Source of the DNA: Bacteroidales bacterium M8
Lineage (GTDB): Bacteria; Bacteroidota; Bacteroidia; Bacteroidales; Muribaculaceae
Assembly: GCA_001689495.1 (NCBI GenBank)
Contig: LUJS01000035.1
Span: forward strand, 62,001 to 126,000
Direction: 5' to 3'
Length of the DNA: 64,000 nt
The position numbers and the translations under genes are program-made. The notes under the pieces are model-generated. The model was not told where the DNA came from, did not search any database, and saw only the letters and a program-made list of their open reading frames with translations. Shown here piece by piece: positions 17,548 through 27,101 of this stretch. Position 1 is the stretch's first letter. Each line of letters opens with the position of its first letter.

Positions 17548-20295
17548 ATGTTGAATCTTGCCGAGAACATGATCGTCATTGACGGCGACATCAAGACATA
17601 TCAGGTCGAGAAGATTGAATATGCGTCCGGGAGGTATGACGTCAGATTCAGCAACTCCTACAAGACATATCAATATTCGACACAGAAAATCTCGTGGCTT
17701 ACAAAGCACGCGACCACGGATGTCCGGAAGTGCCGTGTCTATATCGACGGCAAACGCGAGCCGAATGCGGTCACCGTCCACACCTTCAAGCAATTCATGG
17801 CCACCTATCACGCCGTGATTTTCTCGAACGGATTCATCAGACAGATTTACAACCGACAGCTCGAGGTGAGGCGGTCCTGTCTGTCGGGAGCGTCGGAAAA
17901 AGTTTTCTCCTACATCGGTAAGTGTGCCGGATTGAGCTCCATCGGCAAGACCGAGGGAGAGGATGACAAGCCGGGATTGCTCGCCACGCTCTATTCACGG
18001 CTCGGATTCATCGACGACTCTACGGCAGCCTCGCTCTATCTTGATTCGTCCAAGAAAATAGGTCGTGGCGACGTATCGACGGTGATTTTTCCCTATGGAT
18101 GCAATTCAAGCCAGAGCAAGGCCGTATCCGCAGCCCTCGGCAATCAACTGAGCATCATTCAGGGACCTCCCGGCACCGGCAAGACGCAGACGATACTGAA
18201 CATCATAGCCAACCTCCTTGTCAGGGGGAAGTCGGTACTTGTAGTGTCGAACAACAACTCGGCAACTGACAACATCTATGACAAACTCGTCTCCGATGGC
18301 CTCGGTTTTCTCGTAGCCCGTCTCGGCAGGAAAGAGATCAGAGAGGCGTTCATCGCCAATCAACCCCGACTCTCGCCCATATTGCCTGAATGGCGCAAAG
18401 GCGAGCGGGAGATCGAAGAAGCATTGAGCCAAGCGTCTGAGGCACAGGCGCAACTCGGTCGGTTATTCGCAGTTCAGGAGCGGCTTGCCTGTTGTCGTCA
18501 AGAGCTCAAGGATGTCAGAATCGAAAAGGAACATTTCCTGAAGTCACATCCCGACACATTCCATAAAGGCCGATTCAATGCATCGTCGGCCCGGATTCTG
18601 AATATCCTGAACCGCCTGAAGTCCTACATGAACAGATCAGAGGGCGGCGCCAATGGCCTAATCAGTAGGATAAGGCTGACGCTCGACGAGATTTACATAG
18701 GTTTCAGCCTCAGATTCGGGTTGCGAATCAACACCAAAGTATTACCGGCCACTGTGCCCGCACTGCTCAGTGCCGTCGAGTCGACATTCTACAACCGGCG
18801 CATCAGCGAACTGGAAACAGAAATTGACAGACTGGAAAAAGAACTTGCCGGACATGATGTCAAATCCCTCCTGTCAAGGCTCACTGCCTGCTCATGCCAC
18901 TATCTCCGAGCAGTCTTGGCCCGAAGATTCAGCACGCCCCGCAAGGTCGTTGAATCCGTAAGGGAAATGTTCGACCACGGCAACGAATTTGTCAAGGATT
19001 TCCCGGTAGTGCTCAGTACTACCTTTTCGGCCAAGATGTGCTTTAACGACGAGACACTGTTCGACTATGTCATCATGGACGAATCCTCGCAGATTTCCAT
19101 CGACACAGGCCTGCTCGCACTCGCCTGTGCCCGAAACGCCGTGATTGTCGGAGATGACAAGCAGTTGCCCAATGTCGTTGAAAACAACGTCTCGGAACAC
19201 CTAAGGGCGTTGTGTCACGACGAGAACATCCCCGATTGCTATGACTGCGGACACAAGAGTCTCCTTGATTCCATGCTCGAGGTGCGTCGCAATGCCGTGA
19301 GCACCCTGTTGAGGGAACATTACAGATGTCACCCGGACATCATCAACTTCTGCAACCAGAAATTCTATGGCGGCGACCTCGTCATAATGACTTCGGGGTC
19401 GGAAGAGGATGTTCCCATGAAAGCCGTGGTGACCTCGGGCGGACACCACTCGAGGGGACATTTCAACCAGCGGGAGATAGACACCGTCAGGCTCGAGATA
19501 TTGCCGACTATCAAAGAGTCTTCTGACATCGGCATCATAACGCCATACAGGAAACAGGCGGAAGAATTCGCATCTCAGATTCCCGGCATCGAGGCGGCGA
19601 CCGTCCACAAATTTCAAGGCCGCGAGAAAGATACAATAATAATGAGCGTGACCGATGACGTGATAACCGAATTCGCCGACGACCCCAATCTGCTGAATGT
19701 CGCTGTCTCGCGGGCTCGCAAGAGTTTCTATCTTGTCATCAGCGGCAACGAACAGCAGATCAAGGGCAACCTGCATGACTTGGTCGATTATATCAACTAC
19801 AGATACGGCGCGGTCGCCCACAGTCGTCTTCACTCGATTTTCGACTATCTCCACACCCATACCACGGAGCCTTCCGACGGGTCAACCGACTCTTTTGCTT
19901 CCGAATACGAATCCGAGCGACTCACACACGGCCTGATAGTCAAGATTCTGTCCGGACACCCGAAACTGTCTCACCTAAAGGTGCTGTCACATTACCCCCT
20001 GCGCAATCTCATCAGGGACACCGACCTGCTCGACGAGGATGAAAGGCGCTACGTCTCTCATCCCTCCACACACGTGGACTTCCTAATAATAAACCGGGTC
20101 AGCAAGGTGCCGCTGATTGCCATAGAGACAGACGGATACAGCTATCACAACGAATCCACCCGCCAGCATAGCAGGGATGTGATGAAAGACAGGATTCTCG
20201 AGCTCTATGGCTTGCCTTTGTTGAGGTTGTCAACCGTCGGACACAGCGAAGAGCAAAGGATTCTTGACACGCTGGCCGAGTGCGTTGAGATGTAA
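17548..20295 (+). CDS. SF1 (Upf1-like) helicase fused to a C-terminal REase-like domain
   Basis: A 915-residue protein of unknown role. Order: an N-terminal region without recognised family (1-190); helicase domain 1A with Walker A G-P-P-G-T-G-K-T at about 206; a coiled, charged insertion (about 285-430); Walker B I-M-D-E-S-S near 509; domain 2A with R-E-H-Y-R-C-H-P and the late motifs V-H-K-F-Q-G-R-E and L-N-V-A-V-S-R-A. The last about 100 residues carry a VSR/PD-(D/E)XK-like nuclease pattern (V-D-F-L-I near 844, E-T-D-G-Y-S-Y-H near 860). ATG at 17548; the upstream open frame is only dus sequence read in another frame. RNA or DNA repair, or defence against foreign DNA, are all possible. Confidence 0.8.
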   Translation: MLNLAENMIVIDGDIKTYQVEKIEYASGRYDVRFSNSYKTYQYSTQKISWLTKHATTDVRKCRVYIDGKREPNAVTVHTFKQFMATYHAVIFSNGFIRQIYNRQLEVRRSCLSGASEKVFSYIGKCAGLSSIGKTEGEDDKPGLLATLYSRLGFIDDSTAASLYLDSSKKIGRGDVSTVIFPYGCNSSQSKAVSAALGNQLSIIQGPPGTGKTQTILNIIANLLVRGKSVLVVSNNNSATDNIYDKLVSDGLGFLVARLGRKEIREAFIANQPRLSPILPEWRKGEREIEEALSQASEAQAQLGRLFAVQERLACCRQELKDVRIEKEHFLKSHPDTFHKGRFNASSARILNILNRLKSYMNRSEGGANGLISRIRLTLDEIYIGFSLRFGLRINTKVLPATVPALLSAVESTFYNRRISELETEIDRLEKELAGHDVKSLLSRLTACSCHYLRAVLARRFSTPRKVVESVREMFDHGNEFVKDFPVVLSTTFSAKMCFNDETLFDYVIMDESSQISIDTGLLALACARNAVIVGDDKQLPNVVENNVSEHLRALCHDENIPDCYDCGHKSLLDSMLEVRRNAVSTLLREHYRCHPDIINFCNQKFYGGDLVIMTSGSEEDVPMKAVVTSGGHHSRGHFNQREIDTVRLEILPTIKESSDIGIITPYRKQAEEFASQIPGIEAATVHKFQGREKDTIIMSVTDDVITEFADDPNLLNVAVSRARKSFYLVISGNEQQIKGNLHDLVDYINYRYGAVAHSRLHSIFDYLHTHTTEPSDGSTDSFASEYESERLTHGLIVKILSGHPKLSHLKVLSHYPLRNLIRDTDLLDEDERRYVSHPSTHVDFLIINRVSKVPLIAIETDGYSYHNESTRQHSRDVMKDRILELYGLPLLRLSTVGHSEEQRILDTLAECVEM

Positions 20296-20327
20296 ATAGG
20301 CCTGATGACAAGATAGCGACCTGTTTT

Positions 20328-20359
20328 TTTGACGCTGACGTTAAAGTTTCGTAACTTTG
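20328..20359 (+). promoter_or_regulatory. Consensus promoter of mutS2, predicting a leaderless mRNA
   Basis: -33 TTTG at 20328-20331, 20-nt spacer, -7 TAACTTTG at 20352-20359. Only 8 nt separate the box from the ATG, so transcription should start at or within a few bases of the start codon. Confidence 0.7.
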
Positions 20360-20367
20360 CAGTGTAT

Positions 20368-22821
20368 ATGATTTTTCCGGAAAAGACTGAAATAAAGATA
20401 GGATTCGACGGGGTGCGCGAGCAGATTGCACGCCGTTGCCACTGCGACGGGTCGAGGCAGCGATGCTCCGACATGCAGTTTCTGACCGATTACAAGGCCG
20501 TGCGTGCCGCGCTCGAGGCCGTATCCGAGATGGCCGCGGCCAACCACAGCGAGGAGACCCTGCCCCTGTCGGGAATCAACGACATCGACGGACCGCTGTC
20601 GCTGATCAGGATTCCCGGCACCTTCATCGAGATCAAGGACCTCGTCAAGGTGCGCCGCATGCTGCGTTGTTTCGCCGAGCTGTCATCGTTCTTCGCCCGT
20701 CACCGCACCGAATCGGGCTCTACCCCCTACCCTCGCCTCACGGCCATCGCCGAGCCGCTCGAGGGTGTCTCGCCCTCGCTTGCCGCCGGCATCGACCACG
20801 CCATCGACGAGGGTACGGGCATGGTCAAGGACAATGCCTCGGCCGCCCTTGCCGACATCAGGTCGCGTCTGCGCGGCATGTCGGGCAGGGTCAACTCCAT
20901 ATTGCGCCGCGTGCTCTCGTCGGCCATCTCTCAGGGTATTCTCGACGCCGACACAGTGCCCTCGATGCGCGACGGCCGTCTGGTGATACCCGTGCCGCCG
21001 ATGCACAAGCGCAAGATTCAGGGCATCGTGCACGACGAGTCGGCCTCGGGCAAGACCGTCTTCATCGAACCGGCCGAGGTGGTCGAGGCAAACAACCTGA
21101 CCCGCGAGCTGCAGATGGAGGAACAGCGCGAGATAGTGCGCATCCTCACCGTCATAGCCGACAACCTGCGCCCGGCGATACCCGAGCTGATGGATGCCGC
21201 CGATATTGTATATCATCTCGACTTCGTCAACGCAAAGGCGCTCTACGCCTCGGCCGTGGGCGGCGTCATGCCCCACCTGCACGACGGCGAGGAGCTCGAG
21301 TGGTATCACGCATGCCACCCGACCCTGAAGATGGCTCTCGAGAAACAGGGCCGCGAGATCGTGCCCATAGACATCACCCTGACCCCCGAGAAGAGAATCC
21401 TCGTCATATCAGGCCCCAACGCAGGCGGCAAGTCTGTCTGCCTCAAGACGGTAGGTACGCTGCAGTACATGGCCCAATGCGGTGTGCTGCCTCCGGTTTA
21501 CGAGAACTCACACTTCGGCATCTTCAAGGACATGTTCGTCGACATCGGCGACGACCAGTCCATCGAGGATGACCTCTCGACCTACAGCTCGCACCTCCGC
21601 AGCATGAAGTTCATGCTGGCCCGAGGCCGCAAGGGCTCGCTGTTCCTGATAGACGAGATGGGCTCGGGCACCGAGCCGCAGATAGGCGGCGCGCTGGCTC
21701 AGGCCATACTCGCCGAGATGAACCGTCAGGGCATGTGGGGCATCGTGACTACCCACTATCAGAACCTCAAGCACTTTGCCGACGATACCCCGGGGCTGGT
21801 CAACGGCTCGATGCTCTATGACCGACACCTGATGCAGCCCATGTTCCGCCTCTCGATAGGCAATCCCGGCAGCTCGTTTGCCGTCGAGATAGCCCGCAAG
21901 ATAGGTCTGCCCAAAGAGATAATAGACAGCGCCGAGGAGATTGTCGGCAGCGACTACATCAACCTCGACAAATATCTGCTCGACATCACTCGCGACAAGC
22001 GTTATTGGGAGAACAAGCGCACCGAGATTCGCCGCAAGGAGAAACAGATGGACGAGAAACTCGCCCGCTATACCGAGGACGCCGAGACCCTGCGCCAGAA
22101 ACGCCGCGAGATCATCGAGGAGGCCAAGGCCGAGGCACGAAAGATACTCGACGGCTCGAACGCTGCCATCGAACGCACCATCGCTGACATCAAGAACGCC
22201 AACGCCGAGCGCGAACGCACCCTCGAGGCGCGCCGCAAGCTGCGCGAGGAGCGCAAGGCGCTCGAACATGCAGGCCGTAACGACGGCAACGACATACTGG
22301 GTAAGGCTCCGCGCCGCAAGGGCAGCAAGCCCAAGACGACGCAGCCCGGCACCGTCCCGCAGACCATAGAGCCGGGCGTGCGCGTGAGGCTCGACGGAGC
22401 CGGCACCGTGGGCACCGTGCTCGAGGTGTCGGGCAAAAACGCCATCGTGGCATTCGGCAACCTCAAGACCACCGTCAAGACCGACCGCCTCATCACGACC
22501 AACGCCCTGCCCCCCGAATCAAAAAAGTCTACCGTGTCGATGTCGACGATAGACTCGGGCTATGACCGCCGCCTCAACTTCAAGCAGGAGATCGACGTGC
22601 GCGGCATGAGGGCCGACGAGGCCATACAGGCCGTGACGTATTTCATTGACGATGCCATCCGTTTCAGCGCCGAGCGCGTGCGCATACTCCACGGCACCGG
22701 CACGGGTGCGCTGCGTCAGGCCATACGCGAGTATCTGCGAACGATCCCCGGCGTGGCTTCGGCCCACGACGAGGACGTACGCTTTGGCGGCGCCGGCATC
22801 ACCGTGGTCAACCTGCGCTGA
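20368..22821 (+). CDS. mutS2: MutS2 with C-terminal Smr nuclease domain
   Basis: MutS-like ATPase that acts on recombination intermediates or collided ribosomes rather than mismatches. 817 residues from ATG 20368 (M-I-F-P-E-K-T-E-I-K-I-G-F-D, matching the family's usual beginning). Walker A G-P-N-A-G-G-K-S at about 349, Walker B region L-I-D-E-M-G-S-G-T-E-P, a long charged coiled coil (about 530-660), and a Smr domain over the last 80 residues with D-V-R-G-M-R and L-H-G-T-G-T-G-A-L-R. A TTG 13 codons upstream overlaps the promoter and is rejected. Convergent with the MATE remnant, overlapping it by 14 bp. Confidence 0.95.
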   Translation: MIFPEKTEIKIGFDGVREQIARRCHCDGSRQRCSDMQFLTDYKAVRAALEAVSEMAAANHSEETLPLSGINDIDGPLSLIRIPGTFIEIKDLVKVRRMLRCFAELSSFFARHRTESGSTPYPRLTAIAEPLEGVSPSLAAGIDHAIDEGTGMVKDNASAALADIRSRLRGMSGRVNSILRRVLSSAISQGILDADTVPSMRDGRLVIPVPPMHKRKIQGIVHDESASGKTVFIEPAEVVEANNLTRELQMEEQREIVRILTVIADNLRPAIPELMDAADIVYHLDFVNAKALYASAVGGVMPHLHDGEELEWYHACHPTLKMALEKQGREIVPIDITLTPEKRILVISGPNAGGKSVCLKTVGTLQYMAQCGVLPPVYENSHFGIFKDMFVDIGDDQSIEDDLSTYSSHLRSMKFMLARGRKGSLFLIDEMGSGTEPQIGGALAQAILAEMNRQGMWGIVTTHYQNLKHFADDTPGLVNGSMLYDRHLMQPMFRLSIGNPGSSFAVEIARKIGLPKEIIDSAEEIVGSDYINLDKYLLDITRDKRYWENKRTEIRRKEKQMDEKLARYTEDAETLRQKRREIIEEAKAEARKILDGSNAAIERTIADIKNANAERERTLEARRKLREERKALEHAGRNDGNDILGKAPRRKGSKPKTTQPGTVPQTIEPGVRVRLDGAGTVGTVLEVSGKNAIVAFGNLKTTVKTDRLITTNALPPESKKSTVSMSTIDSGYDRRLNFKQEIDVRGMRADEAIQAVTYFIDDAIRFSAERVRILHGTGTGALRQAIREYLRTIPGVASAHDEDVRFGGAGITVVNLR

Positions 22822-23260
22822 CGGTGCTGCCGCCGGCCCTGCCGGAGAGTTTCCTGCGCCGGGCAATGACGTAGAATGTCGTTATGACAGTCAGCGTCAG
22901 CAGTTCGGAGACCGGTATGGCAAGCCAGAGCCCCACAGTTCCAACGATGTGCGGGAGGAGTATGAATCCCGGCACACTGCAGATAGAAGAACACCAGTCC
23001 GGACAGAAGCCATAAAAGATAGTCAGATGCCAGTTCCTCGAGTGCGGGACTGCACCCGAGCACATACAGCACCTGACGGGTGAAGAGCAGCGAGACCAGA
23101 ATAACCAGTCCGAATATGACGGCTCCGGCGATATATGCCTGCGTCCGATGCTATTGTGGATGGAGGGCGCCTGCACCGTCGACACCCGCAACGTGGTGAT
23201 GCGCAACGAGGCCGGCTACAGTATCGCAACAAACTCCGCACGACCTGAGCACGCCATGCC
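22808..23260 (-). pseudogene. Decayed MATE-family efflux transporter (3' remnant)
   Basis: Two minus-strand frames together resemble the C-terminal helices of a MATE exporter. One reads Y-I-A-G-A-V-I-F-G-L-V-I-L-V-S-L-L-F then L-Y-V-L-G-C-S-P-A-L-E-E-L-A-S-D-Y-L; the other continues with G-F-I-L-L-P-H-I-V-G-T-V-G-L-W-L-A-I-P-V-S-E-L-L. The shift between them lies near 22965-22985, and a stop interrupts the first frame upstream, around 23150. About 130 of the family's roughly 440 residues remain, and no intact N-terminus exists before the fumarase promoter. A sequencing error could explain one shift but not the missing front. Confidence 0.7.
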
Positions 23261-23311
23261 CGGGTTAAGATTTTTTATGATTAAAAGCCGTCCTCTTTTA
23301 GTAAAAAAATG

Positions 23312-23319
23312 TAATTTTG
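23312..23319 (+). promoter_or_regulatory. -7 box of the fumarase gene
   Basis: TAATTTTG 35 nt before the ATG; no clear TTTG at -33. Confidence 0.5.
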
Positions 23320-23354
23320 TAGACCAATAGACAATAACTAACTATTTCACCGCT

Positions 23355-25016
23355 ATGGCGACAAAACCTTTTAAATATCAGGAGATGTTCCCTCTGGGAC
23401 CTGACACCACCGAATATTATCATCTGACCTCAGACTATGTCAAGGTCGAGAACTGGGGCGGACACGAGTTCCTCGTCGTCGATCCCGAGGCCCTCACCGT
23501 GCTGGCACGCGCCTGCACGCACGACAATGCATTCATGCTGCGCCGCGAGCACAACGCAATGGTGGCCAAGATACTGTCAGACCCCGAGGCATCCGAAAAC
23601 GACAAGTTTGTGGCCCTGACCATGCTGCGCAACGCCGAGGTTGCCGCCAAGGGGCAGCTCCCCTTCTGTCAGGACACCGGCACGGCCATCTGTCACGGCG
23701 AAAAGGGTCAGAACGTCTATACAGGTTGCAACGACGAGGAGAAGATTTCGAAGGGCGTATACCTGACATACACCACGGACAACCTGCGCTACTCGCAGAA
23801 CGCCCCCCTGACCATGTATGACGAGGTCAACACCGGCTGCAACCTGCCCGCCCAGATAGACATCCACGCCACAGAGGGCGACGAATACAAGTTCCTCTTC
23901 GTGGCCAAGGGCGGCGGCTCGGCCAACAAGACATATCTCTATCAGGAGACCAAGGCCATCCTCAATCCCGCGACTCTCGTGCCCTTCCTCGTCAGCAAGA
24001 TGAAGAGCCTCGGCACTGCCGCATGTCCCCCCTATCACATCGCAATCGTCGTGGGCGGCACATCGGCCGAGAAGAACCTCGAGGTTGTCAAGAAGGCTTC
24101 GGTCAAGTATCTCGACGCGCTCCCCGACCATGGCAACGAGCTGGGACACGCATTCCGCGACCGCGAACTCGAGGCACAGCTCAAGATCGAGGCCGAGCGT
24201 CTGGGCCTTGGCGCACAGTTTGGCGGCAAGTATTTTGCACACGACATCCGCGTCATCCGCATGCCACGCCACGGCGCATCGTGCCCCGTCGGCATCGGCG
24301 TATCCTGCTCGGCCGACCGCAACATCAAGGCCAAGATCAACCGCGACGGCATCTGGATCGAGAAACTCGACTCGAACCCCGGTGAACTCATTCCCGAAGA
24401 ATACCGCCGCGAGGGCGAGGGTGATGTCGTGAAGATCGACCTCAACCGCCCCATGTCCGAGATTCTTGCCGAGCTCACCAAATATCCCGTCTCGACACGT
24501 CTCTCGCTCAACGGCACCATCATCGTAGGTCGCGACATAGCACACGCCAAGATCAAGGAGCGTCTCGACAAGGGCGAGCCCATGCCGCAGTATCTCAAGG
24601 ATCACCCCATCTACTATGCCGGTCCCGCCAAGACCCCCGAGGGCATGCCTTCGGGCTCGTTCGGCCCCACTACCGCAGGCCGCATGGACTCATACGTAGA
24701 CCAGTTCCAAGCTGCCGGCGGCTCGATGGTGATGATTGCCAAGGGCAACCGCAGCCAGCAGGTCACCGACGCCTGCCACAAGCACGGCGGATTCTATCTC
24801 GGCTCGATCGGCGGCCCAGCTGCCATTCTGGCCCAGAACAGCATCAAGAAGGTTGAGCTGCTCGAATACCCAGAACTGGGCATGGAGGCCATCTGGAAGA
24901 TCGAGGTCGAGGACTTCCCCGCATTCATCCTCGTCGATGACAAGGGCAACGACTTCTTCACCAAGATAGCCGAGCAGTGTCAGGGATGCCCCGTGGCACT
25001 GGCCGACAAGCACTGA
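23355..25016 (+). CDS. fumA: Class I fumarate hydratase
   Basis: Oxygen-sensitive 4Fe-4S enzyme interconverting fumarate and malate. The 553 residues contain both fused halves of the E. coli FumA/FumB type: the N-terminal (alpha) part with the cluster cysteine in P-F-C-Q-D-T-G-T-A, and the C-terminal (beta) part beginning around P-I-Y-Y-A-G-P-A-K-T-P-E-G with G-P-T-T-A-G-R-M-D. It supplies fumarate to the FrdCAB complex encoded 7 kb away. First gene of a plus-strand group with the histidine kinase, prmC, recX and comF. Confidence 0.95.
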   Translation: MATKPFKYQEMFPLGPDTTEYYHLTSDYVKVENWGGHEFLVVDPEALTVLARACTHDNAFMLRREHNAMVAKILSDPEASENDKFVALTMLRNAEVAAKGQLPFCQDTGTAICHGEKGQNVYTGCNDEEKISKGVYLTYTTDNLRYSQNAPLTMYDEVNTGCNLPAQIDIHATEGDEYKFLFVAKGGGSANKTYLYQETKAILNPATLVPFLVSKMKSLGTAACPPYHIAIVVGGTSAEKNLEVVKKASVKYLDALPDHGNELGHAFRDRELEAQLKIEAERLGLGAQFGGKYFAHDIRVIRMPRHGASCPVGIGVSCSADRNIKAKINRDGIWIEKLDSNPGELIPEEYRREGEGDVVKIDLNRPMSEILAELTKYPVSTRLSLNGTIIVGRDIAHAKIKERLDKGEPMPQYLKDHPIYYAGPAKTPEGMPSGSFGPTTAGRMDSYVDQFQAAGGSMVMIAKGNRSQQVTDACHKHGGFYLGSIGGPAAILAQNSIKKVELLEYPELGMEAIWKIEVEDFPAFILVDDKGNDFFTKIAEQCQGCPVALADKH

Positions 25017-25039
25017 AAATACGCTCCCATCCACATTTA

Positions 25040-26272
25040 GTGGCAAGGAATATATACGACATACGGCAATATGGCATCATCGGTTTTCTGGTGGTGTCTA
25101 TTGCCGTTGTCGGTATTTTCTTGCTCTTCTCTGACTCGCTGGTCAAGGACCTCTCCGTACAGGAGCGCGCACGCATGCAGATATGGGCCGACGCCACGCG
25201 CGAGATAGTCAAGGTCGGGTCGGACGACGGATCGGACGGCCAGACCGACGTGATGGACTTTCTGCTGTCGATCATCGAGGGCAACAGCAACATACCGGTG
25301 CTGCTCACCGACAGCGCGGGCAACATACTGATGCACCGCAACTTCACCCTGCCCGAGGCGATTGACTCGCTCTCGCCATTCTTCATCTCGGAGACCAACC
25401 AGAAGTTTCTCGAAGAGAAATACCTCGACCTTCGCAACGGCCCCAACGTCATAGAGATAGACATGGCCGGAGCCGGGCGGCAATATCTTTATTACGAGGA
25501 CTCCAAGCTGCTGCGCGCCATCAGCTATTATCCTTACGTTCAGGTGCTTGTGCTGCTGGCATTCGTGCTGATAGTCTACTATGCCGTATCGTCGACCAAG
25601 CGGGCCGAACAGAACAAGGTCTGGGTCGGACTCTCCAAGGAGACGGCTCACCAGCTCGGCACCCCCATATCGTCGCTCATGGCGTGGATGGAACTGCTCG
25701 AAGACCTCGGCGTGGACCGCGAGACGGTGGCCGAGATGAACAAGGACGTGAAGCGTCTCTCTACCATAGCCTCGCGATTCTCTAAGATCGGCTCGCGACC
25801 GTCGATGGAAGACGGCGACCTCGGACTGGTGGCCGCCGGCGCGGCCGAGTACATGGCCACACGCATCTCTCGCCAGATCAGGCTCGAGGTGATACCCTCG
25901 CCCGAACCGCTGACCGTCAAGCTGTCCGAACCGCTGACCGAATGGGTGATGGAAAACCTCATCAAGAACGCCGTAGACGCCATGGAGGGGAGCGGGTCTA
26001 TAACTGTCCGCGCCTATCGCGAGAAAGAGAAAGCCGTCATAGACATCACCGATACCGGCAAGGGCATTCCCCGCAAGAAACAGAAACATATCTTCAATCC
26101 CGGATATACCACCAAGAGCCGCGGATGGGGCCTTGGCCTCACGCTCGCCAAAAGAATCATCGAGGAATATCACGGTGGCTCGATTTATGTCAGGCGCTCG
26201 GAACCCGGCATCGGTACAACATTCACCATAGAATTACCTCTCTCGAAAAATGACACTCAGACAACTGCTTGA
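25040..26272 (+). CDS. Orphan sensor histidine kinase
   Basis: Membrane histidine kinase of about 410 residues from the GTG at 25040. Two hydrophobic helices (about 10-30 and 155-180) bracket an extracytoplasmic sensor region with no recognised fold. Then the dimerisation helix with H204 (E-T-A-H-Q-L-G-T-P), and the ATPase domain with N box N-L-I-K-N-A-V-D-A, G1 D-T-G-K-G-I-P and G2 G-W-G-L-G-L-T-L-A-K. The start is uncertain: an in-frame start at 24977 would overlap fumarase, and any later ATG removes the first membrane helix. It overlaps prmC by 23 bp. No response regulator is encoded in the window. Confidence 0.87.
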   Translation: MARNIYDIRQYGIIGFLVVSIAVVGIFLLFSDSLVKDLSVQERARMQIWADATREIVKVGSDDGSDGQTDVMDFLLSIIEGNSNIPVLLTDSAGNILMHRNFTLPEAIDSLSPFFISETNQKFLEEKYLDLRNGPNVIEIDMAGAGRQYLYYEDSKLLRAISYYPYVQVLVLLAFVLIVYYAVSSTKRAEQNKVWVGLSKETAHQLGTPISSLMAWMELLEDLGVDRETVAEMNKDVKRLSTIASRFSKIGSRPSMEDGDLGLVAAGAAEYMATRISRQIRLEVIPSPEPLTVKLSEPLTEWVMENLIKNAVDAMEGSGSITVRAYREKEKAVIDITDTGKGIPRKKQKHIFNPGYTTKSRGWGLGLTLAKRIIEEYHGGSIYVRRSEPGIGTTFTIELPLSKNDTQTTA

Positions 26273-27101
26273 CAACGGACGCTCGCGTCTCGAACCCCTC
26301 TACGGATCCGGCGAGGCCGAATGGATGATGCGCATCATCATGGAATACCTCAAGGGCTGGAAACAGGCCGACCTCCTGATTCGTGCCGACGAGGAGGTCA
26401 GCGACTTCATATCCGGCAAGGTCGACGCCATAATCGGCAGGCTGCTGCAACACGAGCCCCTGCAATACATCCTCGGCGAGACATACTGGCACGGCATGAC
26501 CCTCAAGGTCACGCCCGACGTGCTCATTCCGCGTCCCGAGACCTCGGAGCTCGTCGACATCATTGCAGGCGAGAACAGCGCGTCAGACCTCAGGGTGCTC
26601 GACGTCTGCACCGGCTCGGGATGCATCGCCGTGGCACTGGCCACCACCCTCCCCTTTGCCGTGGTCACCGGCACGGACATCTCGGACAAGGCTCTCGACG
26701 TGGCCCGCGAGAATGCCTCGTTGCGCAAGCTCAAGGTCAATTTCATAAAGTCCGACGCCCTCCGCCCGCTGCCATTCGATGACAACAGTCTCGACATCAT
26801 CGTCAGCAATCCACCTTACATAGTCGAGAGCGAGAAAAAGGACATGGACGCCAACGTGCTCGACCACGAGCCGTCTCTTGCTCTGTTCGTACCGGACTCC
26901 GACCCATTGAAGTTCTACACTCCCATCGCCCACGAGGGACTGCGCGCTGCCGCACCCGGGGGCAGGATATACTTCGAGATAAACCCTCTGTTTGCATCAC
27001 AGACCGCAGACATGATGCGCTCGGAGGGGTGGGATGACGTGCAGATTCTGCCTGACATGCACGGCAAGCAACGCTTTGCCAAAGCCGTCAAGCCGTCATG
27101 A
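26250..27101 (+). CDS. prmC: Release-factor glutamine methyltransferase
   Basis: Methylates the GGQ glutamine of RF1/RF2 using S-adenosylmethionine. The 283-residue protein has an N-terminal helical domain ending near P-L-Q-Y-I-L-G, the S-A-M motif V-L-D-V-C-T-G-S-G-C-I-A and the catalytic N-P-P-Y at about 187, with I-P-R-P-E-T-S-E-L-V typical of this family. It overlaps the kinase by 23 bp and recX by ATGA, so translation of the three is probably coupled. Confidence 0.95.
   Translation: MTLRQLLDNGRSRLEPLYGSGEAEWMMRIIMEYLKGWKQADLLIRADEEVSDFISGKVDAIIGRLLQHEPLQYILGETYWHGMTLKVTPDVLIPRPETSELVDIIAGENSASDLRVLDVCTGSGCIAVALATTLPFAVVTGTDISDKALDVARENASLRKLKVNFIKSDALRPLPFDDNSLDIIVSNPPYIVESEKKDMDANVLDHEPSLALFVPDSDPLKFYTPIAHEGLRAAAPGGRIYFEINPLFASQTADMMRSEGWDDVQILPDMHGKQRFAKAVKPS

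Noticed and set aside
24977..25039. Histidine kinase starting 21 codons earlier, inside fumarase
   Set aside because: The added residues come from fumarase in another frame and place charged sequence before the first membrane helix; GTG 25040 lies just after the stop.
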